Positions 8,378-17,341 of a DNA stretch of 64,000 nt are shown in pieces. The position numbers and the translations under genes are program-made. The notes under the pieces are model-generated. The model did no database searches. It saw nothing but the letters and a program-made list of their open reading frames with translations, and had not been told where the DNA came from. The DNA is taken from NCBI RefSeq assembly GCF_000330885.1, contig NC_020059.1, positions 423,001-487,000 on the forward strand, in the 5' to 3' direction. Each line of letters starts with the position of its first letter. The stretch's first letter is position 1. The DNA is from Rhizobium tropici CIAT 899 (GTDB lineage Bacteria; Pseudomonadota; Alphaproteobacteria; Rhizobiales; Rhizobiaceae).

Positions 8378-9142
8378 TCAGGTACGCGTAATCGATAGGC
8401 CGCCATCAACCAGAGAGGCCGTGCCGCTGACGAAGCTTGCATCATCGGAGGCTAGATAGAGGACCGAGCGCGCAATTTCTTCCGGGCCGGCGACGCGCTT
8501 CAGCGCATGCAGATTGGTAATGAAGGCCTGCTTTTCGGCAGTGTCGTTCATGTCGCGATACATATCGGTATCGACCGCACCCGGCAGTACGGCATTGACG
8601 CGCACATTCTGCGGGCCGAATTCGGCGGCGAGCGTTTGCGTCAGACCGATCAGGCCTGATTTGCTGGCGGCATAGGCGGCAACGCCGGGGAAGCTGACGG
8701 TATGGCCGACGAAGGTCGACGTGAAAATCACGGAGCCGCCGCCGTGCTTTACCATTTCACCAATCTGGTGCTTGGCGGCCAGGAACGACGCGGTGAGATT
8801 GATCGCCAGCGCGTCGGAAAAGCCCGCTTCCGAAACCTCGGTGCTGGGACCGGCTTCGCCGAGCGTGCCGGCATTGTTGAAGGCGATATCGAGCTTGCCG
8901 TAGCGTTCGATAGCAAGGGCGACCAGCGCCTTGTGGTAGTCTTCCGAGCGTACATCGCCGGCCAGTACGGCTGCTTCTCCGCCAGCCGCTTTGATCTCCG
9001 CGGCAAGGCTTTCCAGCTCTGCGGCGCGGCGAGCGCCGACGACAACCTTGGCGCCTTCGGCGGCGAAGAGTTTTGCCGTGGCGCGGCCAATGCCGGAACT
9101 GGCACCGGTGACGATTGCGACTTTTCCATTCAAGCGGTTCAT
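8378..9142 (-). CDS. short-chain dehydrogenase/reductase (SDR)
   Basis: Classical SDR oxidoreductase of 254 residues. It has the NAD(P)-binding TGASSGIG near residue 13, the NNAG motif, the catalytic Ser in the IFTSTF region, YAASKSG (Tyr and Lys of the active site) and a C-terminal ASFVSGTASLVDGG loop. An Arg in VGARRA after the second strand suggests NADP preference. The start at 9142 follows AGGAG; an N-terminal extension to 9229 lacks any domain. It is divergent from a LysR gene, which probably controls it. Substrate unknown. Confidence 0.85.
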   Translation of the reverse strand: MNRLNGKVAIVTGASSGIGRATAKLFAAEGAKVVVGARRAAELESLAAEIKAAGGEAAVLAGDVRSEDYHKALVALAIERYGKLDIAFNNAGTLGEAGPSTEVSEAGFSDALAINLTASFLAAKHQIGEMVKHGGGSVIFTSTFVGHTVSFPGVAAYAASKSGLIGLTQTLAAEFGPQNVRVNAVLPGAVDTDMYRDMNDTAEKQAFITNLHALKRVAGPEEIARSVLYLASDDASFVSGTASLVDGGLSITRT

Positions 9143-9261
9143 TGTTCCATCTCCTGTGTGAGAACGTGTCTTTCGGTTTGTCCGATACGCGGAAGATGGC
9201 CTTTTCCGATCGTTCGGATTAGTCTTCAAAAAGAGGAATTCGAATTCGGAGTTTCCGAACG

Positions 9262-10218
9262 ATGCTGAAGATCGACGGGATCGTAACGTTCGTGACTGTA
9301 GCCGAGGCCGGCTCGATCAGCGAGGCGGCGCGGCGCCTGCGCCTGTCGAAATCCGTCGTCAGCGAGCGTCTGTCGGAAATGGAGAAGGCGTTGGGGGCAA
9401 CCCTGCTTCACCGCACGACCCGCAGGCTGACCCTGACCGAGGATGGCGCTGCCTTTCTGCAGCGCGCCACCCGCATCGCGCAGGAGGTTCGCGAGGCGGC
9501 GGCCGATCTTGCCGAGCGGCGCGGTACGCTGATGGGGCCGCTGCGCATCGCGGCACCCGTCACCTTCGGCCGCCTGCATCTGGGGCCGGCTCTCTATCCG
9601 TTTCTCGCAGAGCATCCGGAAATCGAACTGACGCTCGATCTCGACGACCGCCGGGTCGATGCCGCTTCAGATGGCTATGATGCGATCATACGCCATGGCC
9701 TGATCGCCGACTCACGCCTCGTCGCCTGGAAGCTTGCCCGCAGCCGCCGCCTTCTTGTGGCTTCGCCGGATTATCTGAGCCGGTGCGGCAAGCCCGCTTC
9801 GCTCTCCGATCTCGAGGATCATCGCGGTATTTTTTACACCAATCGCGGTGTCGCCGACTGGCGTTTCGAGGGACCAGAGGGTGCGGTGGTCATCCGTGGA
9901 AAGCTGGCGCTGGGCGTCAACAATGGCGATGTCCTCCACGATGCCGCGATTGCCGGCCTCGGTGTCGCCTTGCTGCCGGCTTTCATTGCCGGACCTTCGG
10001 TGAGGGAGGGGCGGCTTGTCGAGATCGACGTCGGCTACCGGCCGGAGCCGGAATTCATCTTCATGGCCCATCCGGAAGGGCGCAACCCCTCGGCCAAACT
10101 GCGCGCCATGGCCGATCATCTAAAGAAGGCATTCGGCGATCCGCCTTATTGGGAGCGGGAGCAATTCCAGCAAAAGTGCGAAGCGGTTTTGCGCCCGGAA
10201 TTGCGTGAAAACAAATAG
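9262..10218 (+). CDS. LysR-family regulator with repeat-derived C-terminus
   Basis: LysR protein with an N-terminal winged helix (AARRLRLSKSVVSERLSEME) and an effector-binding domain, resembling the CrgA/DsdC-like LysR group. It faces the SDR gene across about 120 bases, so the SDR is its likely target. The normal protein end should fall near the KAFGDPP segment. The last 20 or so residues (after YWERE) are encoded by a copy of a dispersed repeat also present at 36911, and the gene's stop codon lies just beyond the shared part. The protein is therefore slightly longer than its family. Confidence 0.85.
   Translation: MLKIDGIVTFVTVAEAGSISEAARRLRLSKSVVSERLSEMEKALGATLLHRTTRRLTLTEDGAAFLQRATRIAQEVREAAADLAERRGTLMGPLRIAAPVTFGRLHLGPALYPFLAEHPEIELTLDLDDRRVDAASDGYDAIIRHGLIADSRLVAWKLARSRRLLVASPDYLSRCGKPASLSDLEDHRGIFYTNRGVADWRFEGPEGAVVIRGKLALGVNNGDVLHDAAIAGLGVALLPAFIAGPSVREGRLVEIDVGYRPEPEFIFMAHPEGRNPSAKLRAMADHLKKAFGDPPYWEREQFQQKCEAVLRPELRENK
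10163..10215. repeat. dispersed short repeat, copy 1 (inside LysR 3' end)
   Basis: About 53 bases beginning AATTCCAG and containing AAAAGTGCG, AGCGGTTTT and CCGGAATTGCG, in the same order and spacing as at 36911-36964. Only scattered single-base differences separate the two copies. Here it is read as the C-terminal codons of the LysR gene. Confidence 0.75.
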
Positions 10219-11094
10219 CTACGCAATCAGGCTCATGAGATTGGCGATAACGGGCGATCGCTGCGCCTTGAGGCTGGCAAGGCCGAGCCGCGCCACGACC
10301 GGTGGCCCATCGATTTGCCGATAGGCAACGCCGTCGAGCTTGATCTGTGCGATCGAAGCCGGAACGATGGAAACGCCCAAGTTTGCGGCGACGAGATTGA
10401 CGACGGATGGGATCTGCGGCGCTTCCTGCGTCACCACGAGGTCGAAGCCGGCTTCGCGACAGGCGGCAACGATATCGTCATAGAGGCTCAGCCCCACCAT
10501 GCGCGGGAAGAGGATGAAGGGTTCGCCCGCGAGCGCCGCAACCGGCACGCGTTCCTTACTTGCCAAAGGATGATGAGCCGGCAGCGCGATCAGCATCGGC
10601 TCATCGGCAAAACGCTTCAGCCGCACGTCTCTCGGATCTTCAAGGCCCGGGCGGATAAAGGCCGCGTCGATCTCGCCGCGCATCAGCCGCTCCATCAGCG
10701 CATTGGTGTTCATCTCGGTCAGCGATATCAGCACTTCCGGCCAATGCCGCCGAAACTCGCGAATGATTGATGTGACGATGGTGTTGAAGGCGGAAGAAGC
10801 GGTGAAGCCGAGCGACAGGCGGCCGATCTCGCCGCGATTGGCGCGCTGGGCGGCGAGCTTTGCCTTTTCCGCCGCATCGACCGCCATTTTCGCTTCCGCG
10901 AGAAACGCCTCGCCGGCAGCCGTCAGTTCCGCGCCATGCGGCACGCGGTGGAACAGCTGCGCACCCACTTCGTTTTCCAGGTCCCGGATCTGCTGGCTGA
11001 GCGGCGGCTGGCCGATACCGAGTTTGGCTGCCGCACGGGTGAAGTTTCCCACTTCCGCCAGCGCCAGAAAATAGCGGATATGACGCAGCTCCAT
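10219..11094 (-). CDS. LysR-family regulator of the divergent MFS gene
   Basis: LysR protein of 291 residues with the N-terminal motif RHIRYFLALAEVGNFTRAA, which places it in the CatR/BenM-like group, and a C-terminal effector domain. The ATG at 11094 is preferred because TTTGGAG lies 6 bases upstream; a TTG at 11106 would overlap that site. About 98 bases separate it from the divergent MFS transporter gene. Pairing of this LysR type with a YnfM-like exporter is common (ynfL/ynfM in Escherichia coli), so it most likely controls the transporter. Confidence 0.85.
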   Translation of the reverse strand: MELRHIRYFLALAEVGNFTRAAAKLGIGQPPLSQQIRDLENEVGAQLFHRVPHGAELTAAGEAFLAEAKMAVDAAEKAKLAAQRANRGEIGRLSLGFTASSAFNTIVTSIIREFRRHWPEVLISLTEMNTNALMERLMRGEIDAAFIRPGLEDPRDVRLKRFADEPMLIALPAHHPLASKERVPVAALAGEPFILFPRMVGLSLYDDIVAACREAGFDLVVTQEAPQIPSVVNLVAANLGVSIVPASIAQIKLDGVAYRQIDGPPVVARLGLASLKAQRSPVIANLMSLIA

Positions 11095-11192
11095 CGCTAT
11101 CTCCAAAAGCTATTGAGATCGCCTGTTCCATATATTGGACTAATGGAGCTCGTCTGGCTAGATTCCAAGGCAAGAAAGGTCAGGTGCCACCA

Positions 11193-12476
11193 ATGTTTCG
11201 CGCCGCAAGCAAGCAGCAAACCACTGTGTCCGAAGTTTCCTCCCGCCCCGAATTGACGCTCGTCAGGAACGAGCCGCCGACCGAGACCCGCCAATTCCTG
11301 ACGCGCGGCACGCCCGCCTTCCGCCGCGCGACCATTGGGCTGTTTCTCTCGGGCTTTGCCACCTTCTCGCTGCTTTATTGCGTGCAGCCGCTGATGCCGA
11401 TCTTCTCCGAGGACTTCGGGGTCACGCCGGCTGCAAGCTCGCTGTCGCTCTCGCTTTCCACAGGCTTCCTGGCCTTCGCGATCTTCGGCGCCGCTGCCGT
11501 TTCCGAAAGCCTCGGCCGCCGCAGCCTGATGTTCATCTCGCTGCTCGGCGCGGCCATCTGTACGGTCGTCTGCGCGGTATCGCCGAGCTGGCATATGCTG
11601 CTTGCCGTCCGCGCTCTTGAGGGCTTCCTGTTGGGCGGCGTCCCTGCCGTCGCCATGACCTATCTGGCTGAGGAAATCGAACCGCGCGGCCTCGGCGGTG
11701 CCATGGGCCTCTATATAGCCGGCAACGCCTTCGGCGGCATGGCCGGGCGCGTGGTGACCGGTACGATCGCCGAATATCTGAGCTGGCGGCCGGCTTTGGC
11801 GACGGTTGGCATTCTCGGCTTGATCGCCGCCATCGGCTTCCTCCATCTGCTGCCGCCGTCGCGCAATTTTATGCCGCGAAAGGGCTTCGATGCCGGCTTC
11901 CATGTGAAGGCCTGGAGCGGTCATTTTGGCAATGCGGCGTTGCCGCTGCTCTTTGCCATCGGTTTCCTGATCATGGGCTCCTTCGTAACAGTCTATAACT
12001 ATGCCGGCTTCCGTCTCGTCGCCGATCCCTATGATCTCAATCAGACTGAGCTTGGACTGATCTTCACCGCCTATCTCTTCGGCATCGTCGCATCCTGGGC
12101 TGCAGGTCTCCTCGGCGATCGCATCGGCCATTTCATAGTGCTGCCTATTGGCGTGCTGATTACCGCGCTCGGTGCGGCGGTGACGCTTTCCAGCTCCTTG
12201 CAGCTGATCATTCTCGGCATCGTTCTGGTGACGATAGGCTTCTTCATGGCCCATTCCGTCGCCAGCGCGCTTGTGGGCCGGCTGGCCCACGGCTTCAAGG
12301 GTCACGCCTCCTCGCTCTACCTGCTCGCCTATTATCTCGGCTCCAGCATAGCGGGCTCAGTCGGCGGCTATTTCTGGCTTGCCGACGGCTGGAATGCCGT
12401 GGTTGCCTTCATCCTGGTCATGCTGGCACTCTGTCTCGCCAGCGCTCTTGCCGTTGCCAGGCTGGCGCGTCGCTGA
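11193..12476 (+). CDS. MFS transporter, YnfM family
   Basis: Inner-membrane major facilitator of about 427 residues with 12 predicted membrane spans. A hydrophilic N-terminal tail of about 45 residues precedes the first span (ATIGLFLSGFATFSLLYCVQ). The loop 2-3 motif is degenerate (SESLGRRSLMF) but recognisable. Proteins of this type export arabinose-like sugars or drugs; the substrate here is unknown. The ATG at 11193 is used; a GTG at 11184 is equally possible because both lie near purine-rich sequence. The VOC-protein gene begins 15 bases downstream and is probably co-transcribed. Confidence 0.85.
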   Translation: MFRAASKQQTTVSEVSSRPELTLVRNEPPTETRQFLTRGTPAFRRATIGLFLSGFATFSLLYCVQPLMPIFSEDFGVTPAASSLSLSLSTGFLAFAIFGAAAVSESLGRRSLMFISLLGAAICTVVCAVSPSWHMLLAVRALEGFLLGGVPAVAMTYLAEEIEPRGLGGAMGLYIAGNAFGGMAGRVVTGTIAEYLSWRPALATVGILGLIAAIGFLHLLPPSRNFMPRKGFDAGFHVKAWSGHFGNAALPLLFAIGFLIMGSFVTVYNYAGFRLVADPYDLNQTELGLIFTAYLFGIVASWAAGLLGDRIGHFIVLPIGVLITALGAAVTLSSSLQLIILGIVLVTIGFFMAHSVASALVGRLAHGFKGHASSLYLLAYYLGSSIAGSVGGYFWLADGWNAVVAFILVMLALCLASALAVARLARR

Positions 12477-12878
<402 letters not shown>

Positions 12879-12900
12879 GATCGCACGGCGTAGGCGCTTC

Positions 12901-12928
12901 TTGACAGAGCTTTGTTGCGGTCTATATT
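12901..12928 (+). promoter_or_regulatory. sigma-70-type promoter of the ArsR operon
   Basis: TTGACA at 12901-12906 and TATATT at 12923-12928 are separated by 16 bases. The first matches the -35 consensus exactly. The palindromic operator begins immediately after the -10 element. Confidence 0.7.
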
Positions 12929-12958
12929 AAACCAATAAGTTAATTAACTGGATGGTTT
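12929..12958. promoter_or_regulatory. 30-base palindromic operator, likely ArsR autoregulatory site
   Basis: A near-perfect palindrome: AAACCA at 12929-12934 and TGGTTT at 12953-12958 flank a central perfect palindrome AGTTAATTAACT at 12938-12949, with unmatched triplets between. It covers the expected transcription start, directly after the -10 element, which is where an ArsR-type repressor would block transcription. Confidence 0.7.
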
Positions 12959-12968
12959 ATGAAGTCGC

Positions 12969-13310
12969 ATGGACACATTGAGCATCACCCTTTCGGCCCT
13001 GGCAGATCCAACCCGTCGGGCGATCCTGGCGCGGCTGGCGACCGGCGAGGCATCCGTCTCCGAGCTGGCCGAACCCTTCGACATGTCGCTGGTTGCCGTC
13101 TCCAAACATCTGAAGGTGCTGGAGAAAGCCGGCCTGATCTCGAAGGGGAGGGAGGCGCAATGGCGGCCCTGCCGGCTGGAAGCGAAGCCGCTGCGCCAAG
13201 TCGATGACTGGCTGGAGAGCTATCGCCAGTTCTGGAACGACAATCTCGATCGCCTAGAGGACTACACGGCATTATTGCAAAAGGGAGGAAAGAATGACCC
13301 CAGCAACTGA
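12969..13310 (+). CDS. ArsR-family winged-helix repressor
   Basis: A 113-residue winged helix-turn-helix protein (LSALADPTRRAILARL, then SELAEPFDMSLVAVSKHLKVL as the recognition helices). It has no ArsR metal-binding Cys motif (CVC) and belongs to the SdpR-like group that accompanies SRPBCC genes. It overlaps the next gene by 17 bases, so the two are translationally linked. A palindrome over its own promoter suggests autoregulation. Confidence 0.87.
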   Translation: MDTLSITLSALADPTRRAILARLATGEASVSELAEPFDMSLVAVSKHLKVLEKAGLISKGREAQWRPCRLEAKPLRQVDDWLESYRQFWNDNLDRLEDYTALLQKGGKNDPSN

Positions 13311-13782
13311 GGGCGGCAGCTTGCGCCCGCCGCGCGAGATCGTGCTGACCCGCGACATCGCCGCGCCGCGTGCCCTGCTGTTTTGCCTCTGGACGGAACC
13401 GCAACATCTCATGCGCTGGTGGGGACCACAAAACATGACGGCCCCATCCGTTTCCGTAGACCTGCGGGAAGGGGGCGCCTGGCGGCACTGCATTCTGACA
13501 CCGGAGGGCAAGGAATATTGGAGCCATGGCCGCTATCTGGAGATCGTCCCGCCCGAGCGCTTGGTCTTTACCTTCGCCTGGGAAAACCAGGAGGGCAAGC
13601 CCGAGCATCCGATGCAGGCAACCGTGGAATTCCATGAGCTTGGCGAGAAGACGCGTCTCGTCTTCCGCAAGGTCGAACTGCCTGATGATACCGAGCTGAG
13701 ATTGCAGACCGGCGGCTGGGAGCAGGCCCTCGACAAATACGTCGCTTACGCAGAAGCCACCTCAAGGGAAGGATTGGAGTGA
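13294..13782 (+). CDS. SRPBCC (AHSA1-like) protein
   Basis: A 162-residue START-like fold of the activator-of-Hsp90 homology 1 type: IVLTRDIAAPRALLFCLWTE, MRWWGP, then RYLEIVPPERLVFTFAW. These helix-grip proteins bind hydrophobic ligands; none is known for this member. Pairing with an ArsR regulator is a very common bacterial arrangement. The stop codon shares bases with the next gene's ATG (TGATG). Confidence 0.85.
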   Translation: MTPATEGGSLRPPREIVLTRDIAAPRALLFCLWTEPQHLMRWWGPQNMTAPSVSVDLREGGAWRHCILTPEGKEYWSHGRYLEIVPPERLVFTFAWENQEGKPEHPMQATVEFHELGEKTRLVFRKVELPDDTELRLQTGGWEQALDKYVAYAEATSREGLE

Positions 13783-14186
13783 TGAAGAAGACCTATCATG
13801 GCAGCTGCCATTGCGGCGCCGTCAGCTACGAGGCCGATCTCGATCTGCAGGGTGGCACCTTCAAATGCAATTGCTCGATCTGCAAGAAGAAGCGCAATTG
13901 GCTGGCTGTCGCCACGCCCGCCGATTTCCGTCTGACCGCGGGCGAGGACAGCATCGGCGAATATCAGTTCGGCCCGCGCATCCTGCATCACCTCTTCTGC
14001 AAAAATTGCGGCATCAGCTCCTTCAACTGGGGTGAAAATCCCGCACTCGGCGGCAAGTTCTATGCGATCAGCATCAACTGCCTGGATGATGCCACCGACG
14101 AGGAACTCGCCTCGCTTCCTGTCGGCTATTTCGATGGCCGCGACGACCGCTTTGATCGCGCGCCGGAGGAAACGCGCTATCTTTAG
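13782..14186 (+). CDS. GFA-family zinc protein
   Basis: A 134-residue protein of the glutathione-dependent formaldehyde-activating (GFA/CENP-V) family. It has the zinc ligands CHCG near the start, CNCSICKK in the middle and CKNCG later. Family members bind zinc and, in some cases, glutathione; most are uncharacterised. The ATG at 13782 overlaps the SRPBCC stop, so it is the third gene of the ArsR operon. Its 3' end overlaps the convergent vapC end by 4 bases. Confidence 0.85.
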   Translation: MKKTYHGSCHCGAVSYEADLDLQGGTFKCNCSICKKKRNWLAVATPADFRLTAGEDSIGEYQFGPRILHHLFCKNCGISSFNWGENPALGGKFYAISINCLDDATDEELASLPVGYFDGRDDRFDRAPEETRYL

Positions 14187-14587
14187 CCGCTCGGCAAGGA
14201 CTCCCAGTCTTCGAAACGTAGCTTGGCAACGCGTTCAAACTCTCTGACATTGTGCGTTATCAGGATCAGATCGCGGGCGACCGCTTGGCCCGCGATCAGA
14301 ACGTCATAGGTACCGATCGGTGTGCCAAGGGAAGCAAGGCTTGCGCGAATTTCACCGGCTACACGGGCATCTTCCTTATCGAAATCCAGCGTCTCGAACT
14401 GCAAGGCATCCACACGTGCCAGATTGTCGACAACGCGCTGGCCCTTGTAAGCGCCATAAAACAACTCGTGTACGACGATGGCCGGAATGGCAAAATCGTG
14501 GGGCTTATGTCTGCGAAGCTCGCTGACGAAGCCGGGGTGTCCTTTCATCAGGGCGATAACGGCATTGCTGTCGAGCAGATACTTCAC
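14183..14587 (-). CDS. vapC: PIN-domain ribonuclease toxin
   Basis: A 134-residue single PIN domain, the toxin of a type II toxin-antitoxin pair that cleaves RNA when free. The acidic metal-binding residues are visible: Asp6 in LLDSNAVI, Glu in VVHELFYGAYK, Asp in GTYDVLIAGQA and the C-terminal ITHNVREF. Its start overlaps the antitoxin stop by 4 bases (ATGA), the usual coupling for such pairs. It converges on the GFA gene. Confidence 0.9.
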   Translation of the reverse strand: MKYLLDSNAVIALMKGHPGFVSELRRHKPHDFAIPAIVVHELFYGAYKGQRVVDNLARVDALQFETLDFDKEDARVAGEIRASLASLGTPIGTYDVLIAGQAVARDLILITHNVREFERVAKLRFEDWESLPSG

Positions 14588-14826
14588 TTGAAGATATCCA
14601 ACTCGGGGCGTTGCTGCTCGGCAGGCTGTTCCGTCGCCGCCTCTTCAAAATCGGGGTCGACCGGCCCCGTAACAGTCTCCAGCCAATCCCAATCTTCGGC
14701 GATCGGCTCCAGAATGATTGCTTTTCCCTGCCGGCGGATGCGTACTTCCTCGCCATCGAGGCGGAATTCCTTCGGCAAGCGTACGGCCTGCGAGCGGCCG
14801 GACCAGAAGATCTTTGCGGTGTCCAT
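14584..14826 (-). CDS. vapB: VapB-type antitoxin, AbrB fold
   Basis: An 80-residue antitoxin with an N-terminal swapped-hairpin AbrB DNA-binding domain (AKIFWSGRSQAVRLPKEFR) and an acidic C-terminal tail expected to wrap around VapC. The ATG at 14826 follows AAAGGAG by 8 bases; a longer frame upstream is not needed. It is the first gene of the vapBC operon and probably represses it. Confidence 0.9.
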   Translation of the reverse strand: MDTAKIFWSGRSQAVRLPKEFRLDGEEVRIRRQGKAIILEPIAEDWDWLETVTGPVDPDFEEAATEQPAEQQRPELDIFK

Positions 14827-14891
14827 GCCATAACTCCTTTGAGATATGACATTGATATATAGCATCTTGGGCGCTATTTCAATTCGAGGCG

Positions 14892-15566
14892 TTATGATCC
14901 CGATTTCGTCGCGAGCCAGATGACATGACGTGCGCCTGTTTTGCCATTGGCGCGCGTATTGACCACTTCGGCGGTAAAGCCGCTGTCGCGCAGCCGCCTT
15001 GTGAAGCACTCGTCAGGCCCTGAAGACCAGACCGCGAGCACGCCTCGCGGGCGCAAGGCGTCACGCGCCGCCTTCAGGCCCTGATAATCGTAGAGACCGT
15101 CATTGGCCTCCGACGTAATGCCGTCCGGGCCGTTGTCGACATCGAGCAGGATGGCGTCGTAGGTTGCCTTGCGGGCGCGGATGAGTGGACGCACGTCGCC
15201 TTCGTGGATCGCGACGCGGGGATCGTCGAGGCACCCGTCGAAGACTGTTGCCATCGGCCCGCGTGCCCAGGTCACAACAGCCGGAACAAGCTCCGCGACC
15301 GTGACCTTGGCATCCGCATCGAGTTCGCCGAGGGCCGCGCGCAAGGTAAAGCCCATGCCAAGGCCGCCGATCAATATGTGTGGCGTCTTCCGGCCCTTGA
15401 TCTTTTCGCAGGAAAGCGTGGCAAGCGCCCGCTCGGAGCCGCTCAGGCGGCTGTTCATCAACTCGTTGGTGCCGAGCATGATGGAAAATTCCTGGCCGCG
15501 CTGCTTCAGGCGCAACTCGCCGCCACCAGGGATTTTCGCAGTGTCGAGCAAGGTCCAGGGGATCAC
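14892..15566 (-). CDS. spermidine-synthase-like methyltransferase-fold protein
   Basis: About 224 residues with a Rossmann-type fold as in polyamine aminopropyltransferases: LIGGLGMGFTLRAAL is the nucleotide-type glycine loop, VAELVPAVVTWAR the acidic strand end and DAILLDVDNGPDG the catalytic Asp region. The N-terminal beta domain is short, so the real substrate may not be a polyamine. The GTG at 15566 is preferred because GAGAG precedes it by 6 bases; a TTG at 15572 would be too close. Not obviously in an operon with vapBC. Confidence 0.75.
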   Translation of the reverse strand: MIPWTLLDTAKIPGGGELRLKQRGQEFSIMLGTNELMNSRLSGSERALATLSCEKIKGRKTPHILIGGLGMGFTLRAALGELDADAKVTVAELVPAVVTWARGPMATVFDGCLDDPRVAIHEGDVRPLIRARKATYDAILLDVDNGPDGITSEANDGLYDYQGLKAARDALRPRGVLAVWSSGPDECFTRRLRDSGFTAEVVNTRANGKTGARHVIWLATKSGS

Positions 15567-15637
15567 GGGCAACTCTCAAAACTTGTTACGAATTGCCCGG
15601 GACCATAATCTGTCGATGCTGCTAAGAACAGACGTGC

Positions 15638-17299
15638 TTACCCCAGTCGGATATAGGGCACATCCTTTTTCGCAACTTCGTCCAGCGCTTCCTCATAGCC
15701 GGCGTCGGCATAGCGCATGACGCCGAGTGCCGTGTCGTTGGTGAGCGCATGGTCGAGCCGTTCGTCGGCCGCCGCCGTGCCGTCGGCGACCACGGTGACG
15801 CCGCAGCTCGTCATGTAGCCGGCATAGCCGCCGCCGCCGGAATGAACGACGACGAGGTCGGCCATCGACGAGCAGAGCATCATGGCGTCGATCAGCGGCC
15901 AGTCGGCGATGGCGTCGGAGCCGTCCTTCATACCCTCGGTCATGATGTTCGGATGCGCCATGGCGCCGGCGTCGAGATGGTCGCGCGAAAATGCGATCGG
16001 ACCCTTCAGCTCGCCGCTGGCCACAAGCTCGTTGACGCGGCGGGCAAGTGCGGTGCGTTCGCCATGGCCGAGCCAGGCGATGCGCGCCGGAAGACCTTCG
16101 AACGGCACATGCTCGCGAGCAAGCTTGATCCAGTTGGTGATAATCTTGTTGTCCGGGAACATGTCCAGCAGCAGATCGTCGATGCGGGCGATATCGCTTT
16201 CCTCGCCGGAGAGCGCCATCCAGCGGAACGGGCCGATGGCACGGCAGAAGAGCGGCCGCAGATAGGCCTCGGTGAAGATCGGGATATCGAAGGCGTTGGC
16301 GACGCCGCCTTCCTTCGCCTGCGTGCGGATCAGGTTGCCGTTGTCGAAGACTTCGGAACCCTTCTTCTGGAAGTCCAGCATGGCCTTCACATGCTCGACG
16401 ATCGAGGCGCGGCTTGCGGCCATCAGCTGGCCCTGACCGTCGTCGCGGAGATCTTTGACTTGGCTGATGCTCATGCCCTTCGGCACGTAACCATAGACGA
16501 GATCGTGGGCCGAGGTCTGGTCGGTGACGATATCGGGCACGATGCCGCGGCGTGCAATCTCGGGATAGATTTCGGCCGCATTGCCGACGAGGCCGACGGA
16601 GAGCGCCCGCTTTTCCTTGACCGCAGCGTCGATCATCGCCAGCGCGGAATCGAGGTCCGGGGCGATTTCCTGCAGATAGCCGATTTCCTGGCGCTTCCTG
16701 GCGCGCTCCGCGTCGATGTCGACGCACAGGATGGCGGCACCCGCCATGCGGCCGGCGAGCGGCTGCGCGCCGCCCATGCCGCCGAGACCGGCGGTCAGCA
16801 CGAAACGGCCGAAGAGATCGCCGCCGAAGCGGCGCTCTGCGATGCGCATGAAGATTTCGTAGGTGCCCTGGATGACGCCCTGGCTGCCGATATACTGCCA
16901 GGCGCCGGCCGTCAGGCCGCCCCAGCAGATCAGGCCCTTGCGCTGCAGCTCGTAGAAGACTTCGGCCTTTGCCCATTGCCCGACGATGTTGCAGTTCGCC
17001 ATGATGACGAGCGGCGCCTTGTCATGCGTGCGGATGAGGCCGATCGGCTTGCCGGACTGGATGAGCAGGGTCTGGTTCTCATCCATTTCGGTCAGCGCCT
17101 TGACGATCCCCTTGTGCGCCGCCCAGTTGCGGGCAGCCTTGCCAAGCGCTGCGTAGACGACGAGATTGTCGGGATCTTCGCCGACCGAGAGCACGTTCTC
17201 CAGCAGGCGCAGCAGGGCCTCCTGCCGCCAGCCCTTGGCACGCAGCTCCGGGCCGCCCGGAATGGGGAATTTCGGGTGACGTGGATTGGCTTTCGGCAT
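15638..17299 (-). CDS. urocanase-family hydratase, probable thiourocanate hydratase
   Basis: A 553-residue urocanase homologue. It shares the NAD-binding GGMGGAQPLA, the TDQTSAHD segment and the active-site RPLFCRAIGPFRW with Cys352. The glycine loop near residue 486, VVHSGGGGYAGYMTSCG, differs from what I recall of true urocanases (LHHGGGVGMGFSQHSG type). Its neighbours are an MIO-less lyase, a DUF917 protein, a hydantoinase and a carbamoylase rather than hutI, hutG or hutF. I therefore infer that it hydrates thiourocanate, step 2 of ergothioneine breakdown. The alternative is an ordinary hutU. It is the last gene of the operon; GGAAGGGAAA precedes the ATG. Confidence 0.75.
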   Translation of the reverse strand: MPKANPRHPKFPIPGGPELRAKGWRQEALLRLLENVLSVGEDPDNLVVYAALGKAARNWAAHKGIVKALTEMDENQTLLIQSGKPIGLIRTHDKAPLVIMANCNIVGQWAKAEVFYELQRKGLICWGGLTAGAWQYIGSQGVIQGTYEIFMRIAERRFGGDLFGRFVLTAGLGGMGGAQPLAGRMAGAAILCVDIDAERARKRQEIGYLQEIAPDLDSALAMIDAAVKEKRALSVGLVGNAAEIYPEIARRGIVPDIVTDQTSAHDLVYGYVPKGMSISQVKDLRDDGQGQLMAASRASIVEHVKAMLDFQKKGSEVFDNGNLIRTQAKEGGVANAFDIPIFTEAYLRPLFCRAIGPFRWMALSGEESDIARIDDLLLDMFPDNKIITNWIKLAREHVPFEGLPARIAWLGHGERTALARRVNELVASGELKGPIAFSRDHLDAGAMAHPNIMTEGMKDGSDAIADWPLIDAMMLCSSMADLVVVHSGGGGYAGYMTSCGVTVVADGTAAADERLDHALTNDTALGVMRYADAGYEEALDEVAKKDVPYIRLG

Positions 17300-17341
17300 G
17301 GATTTCCCTTCCCTGTTTTCCTTGTTGTTTCGGTCGCCCGG

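Noticed and set aside
15638..17299. Classical hutU in a histidine-utilisation operon
   Set aside because: No hutH with an MIO motif, hutI, hutG or hutF is nearby, and the glycine loop differs from true urocanases. The neighbours fit ergothioneine breakdown better. Not excluded, but less likely.
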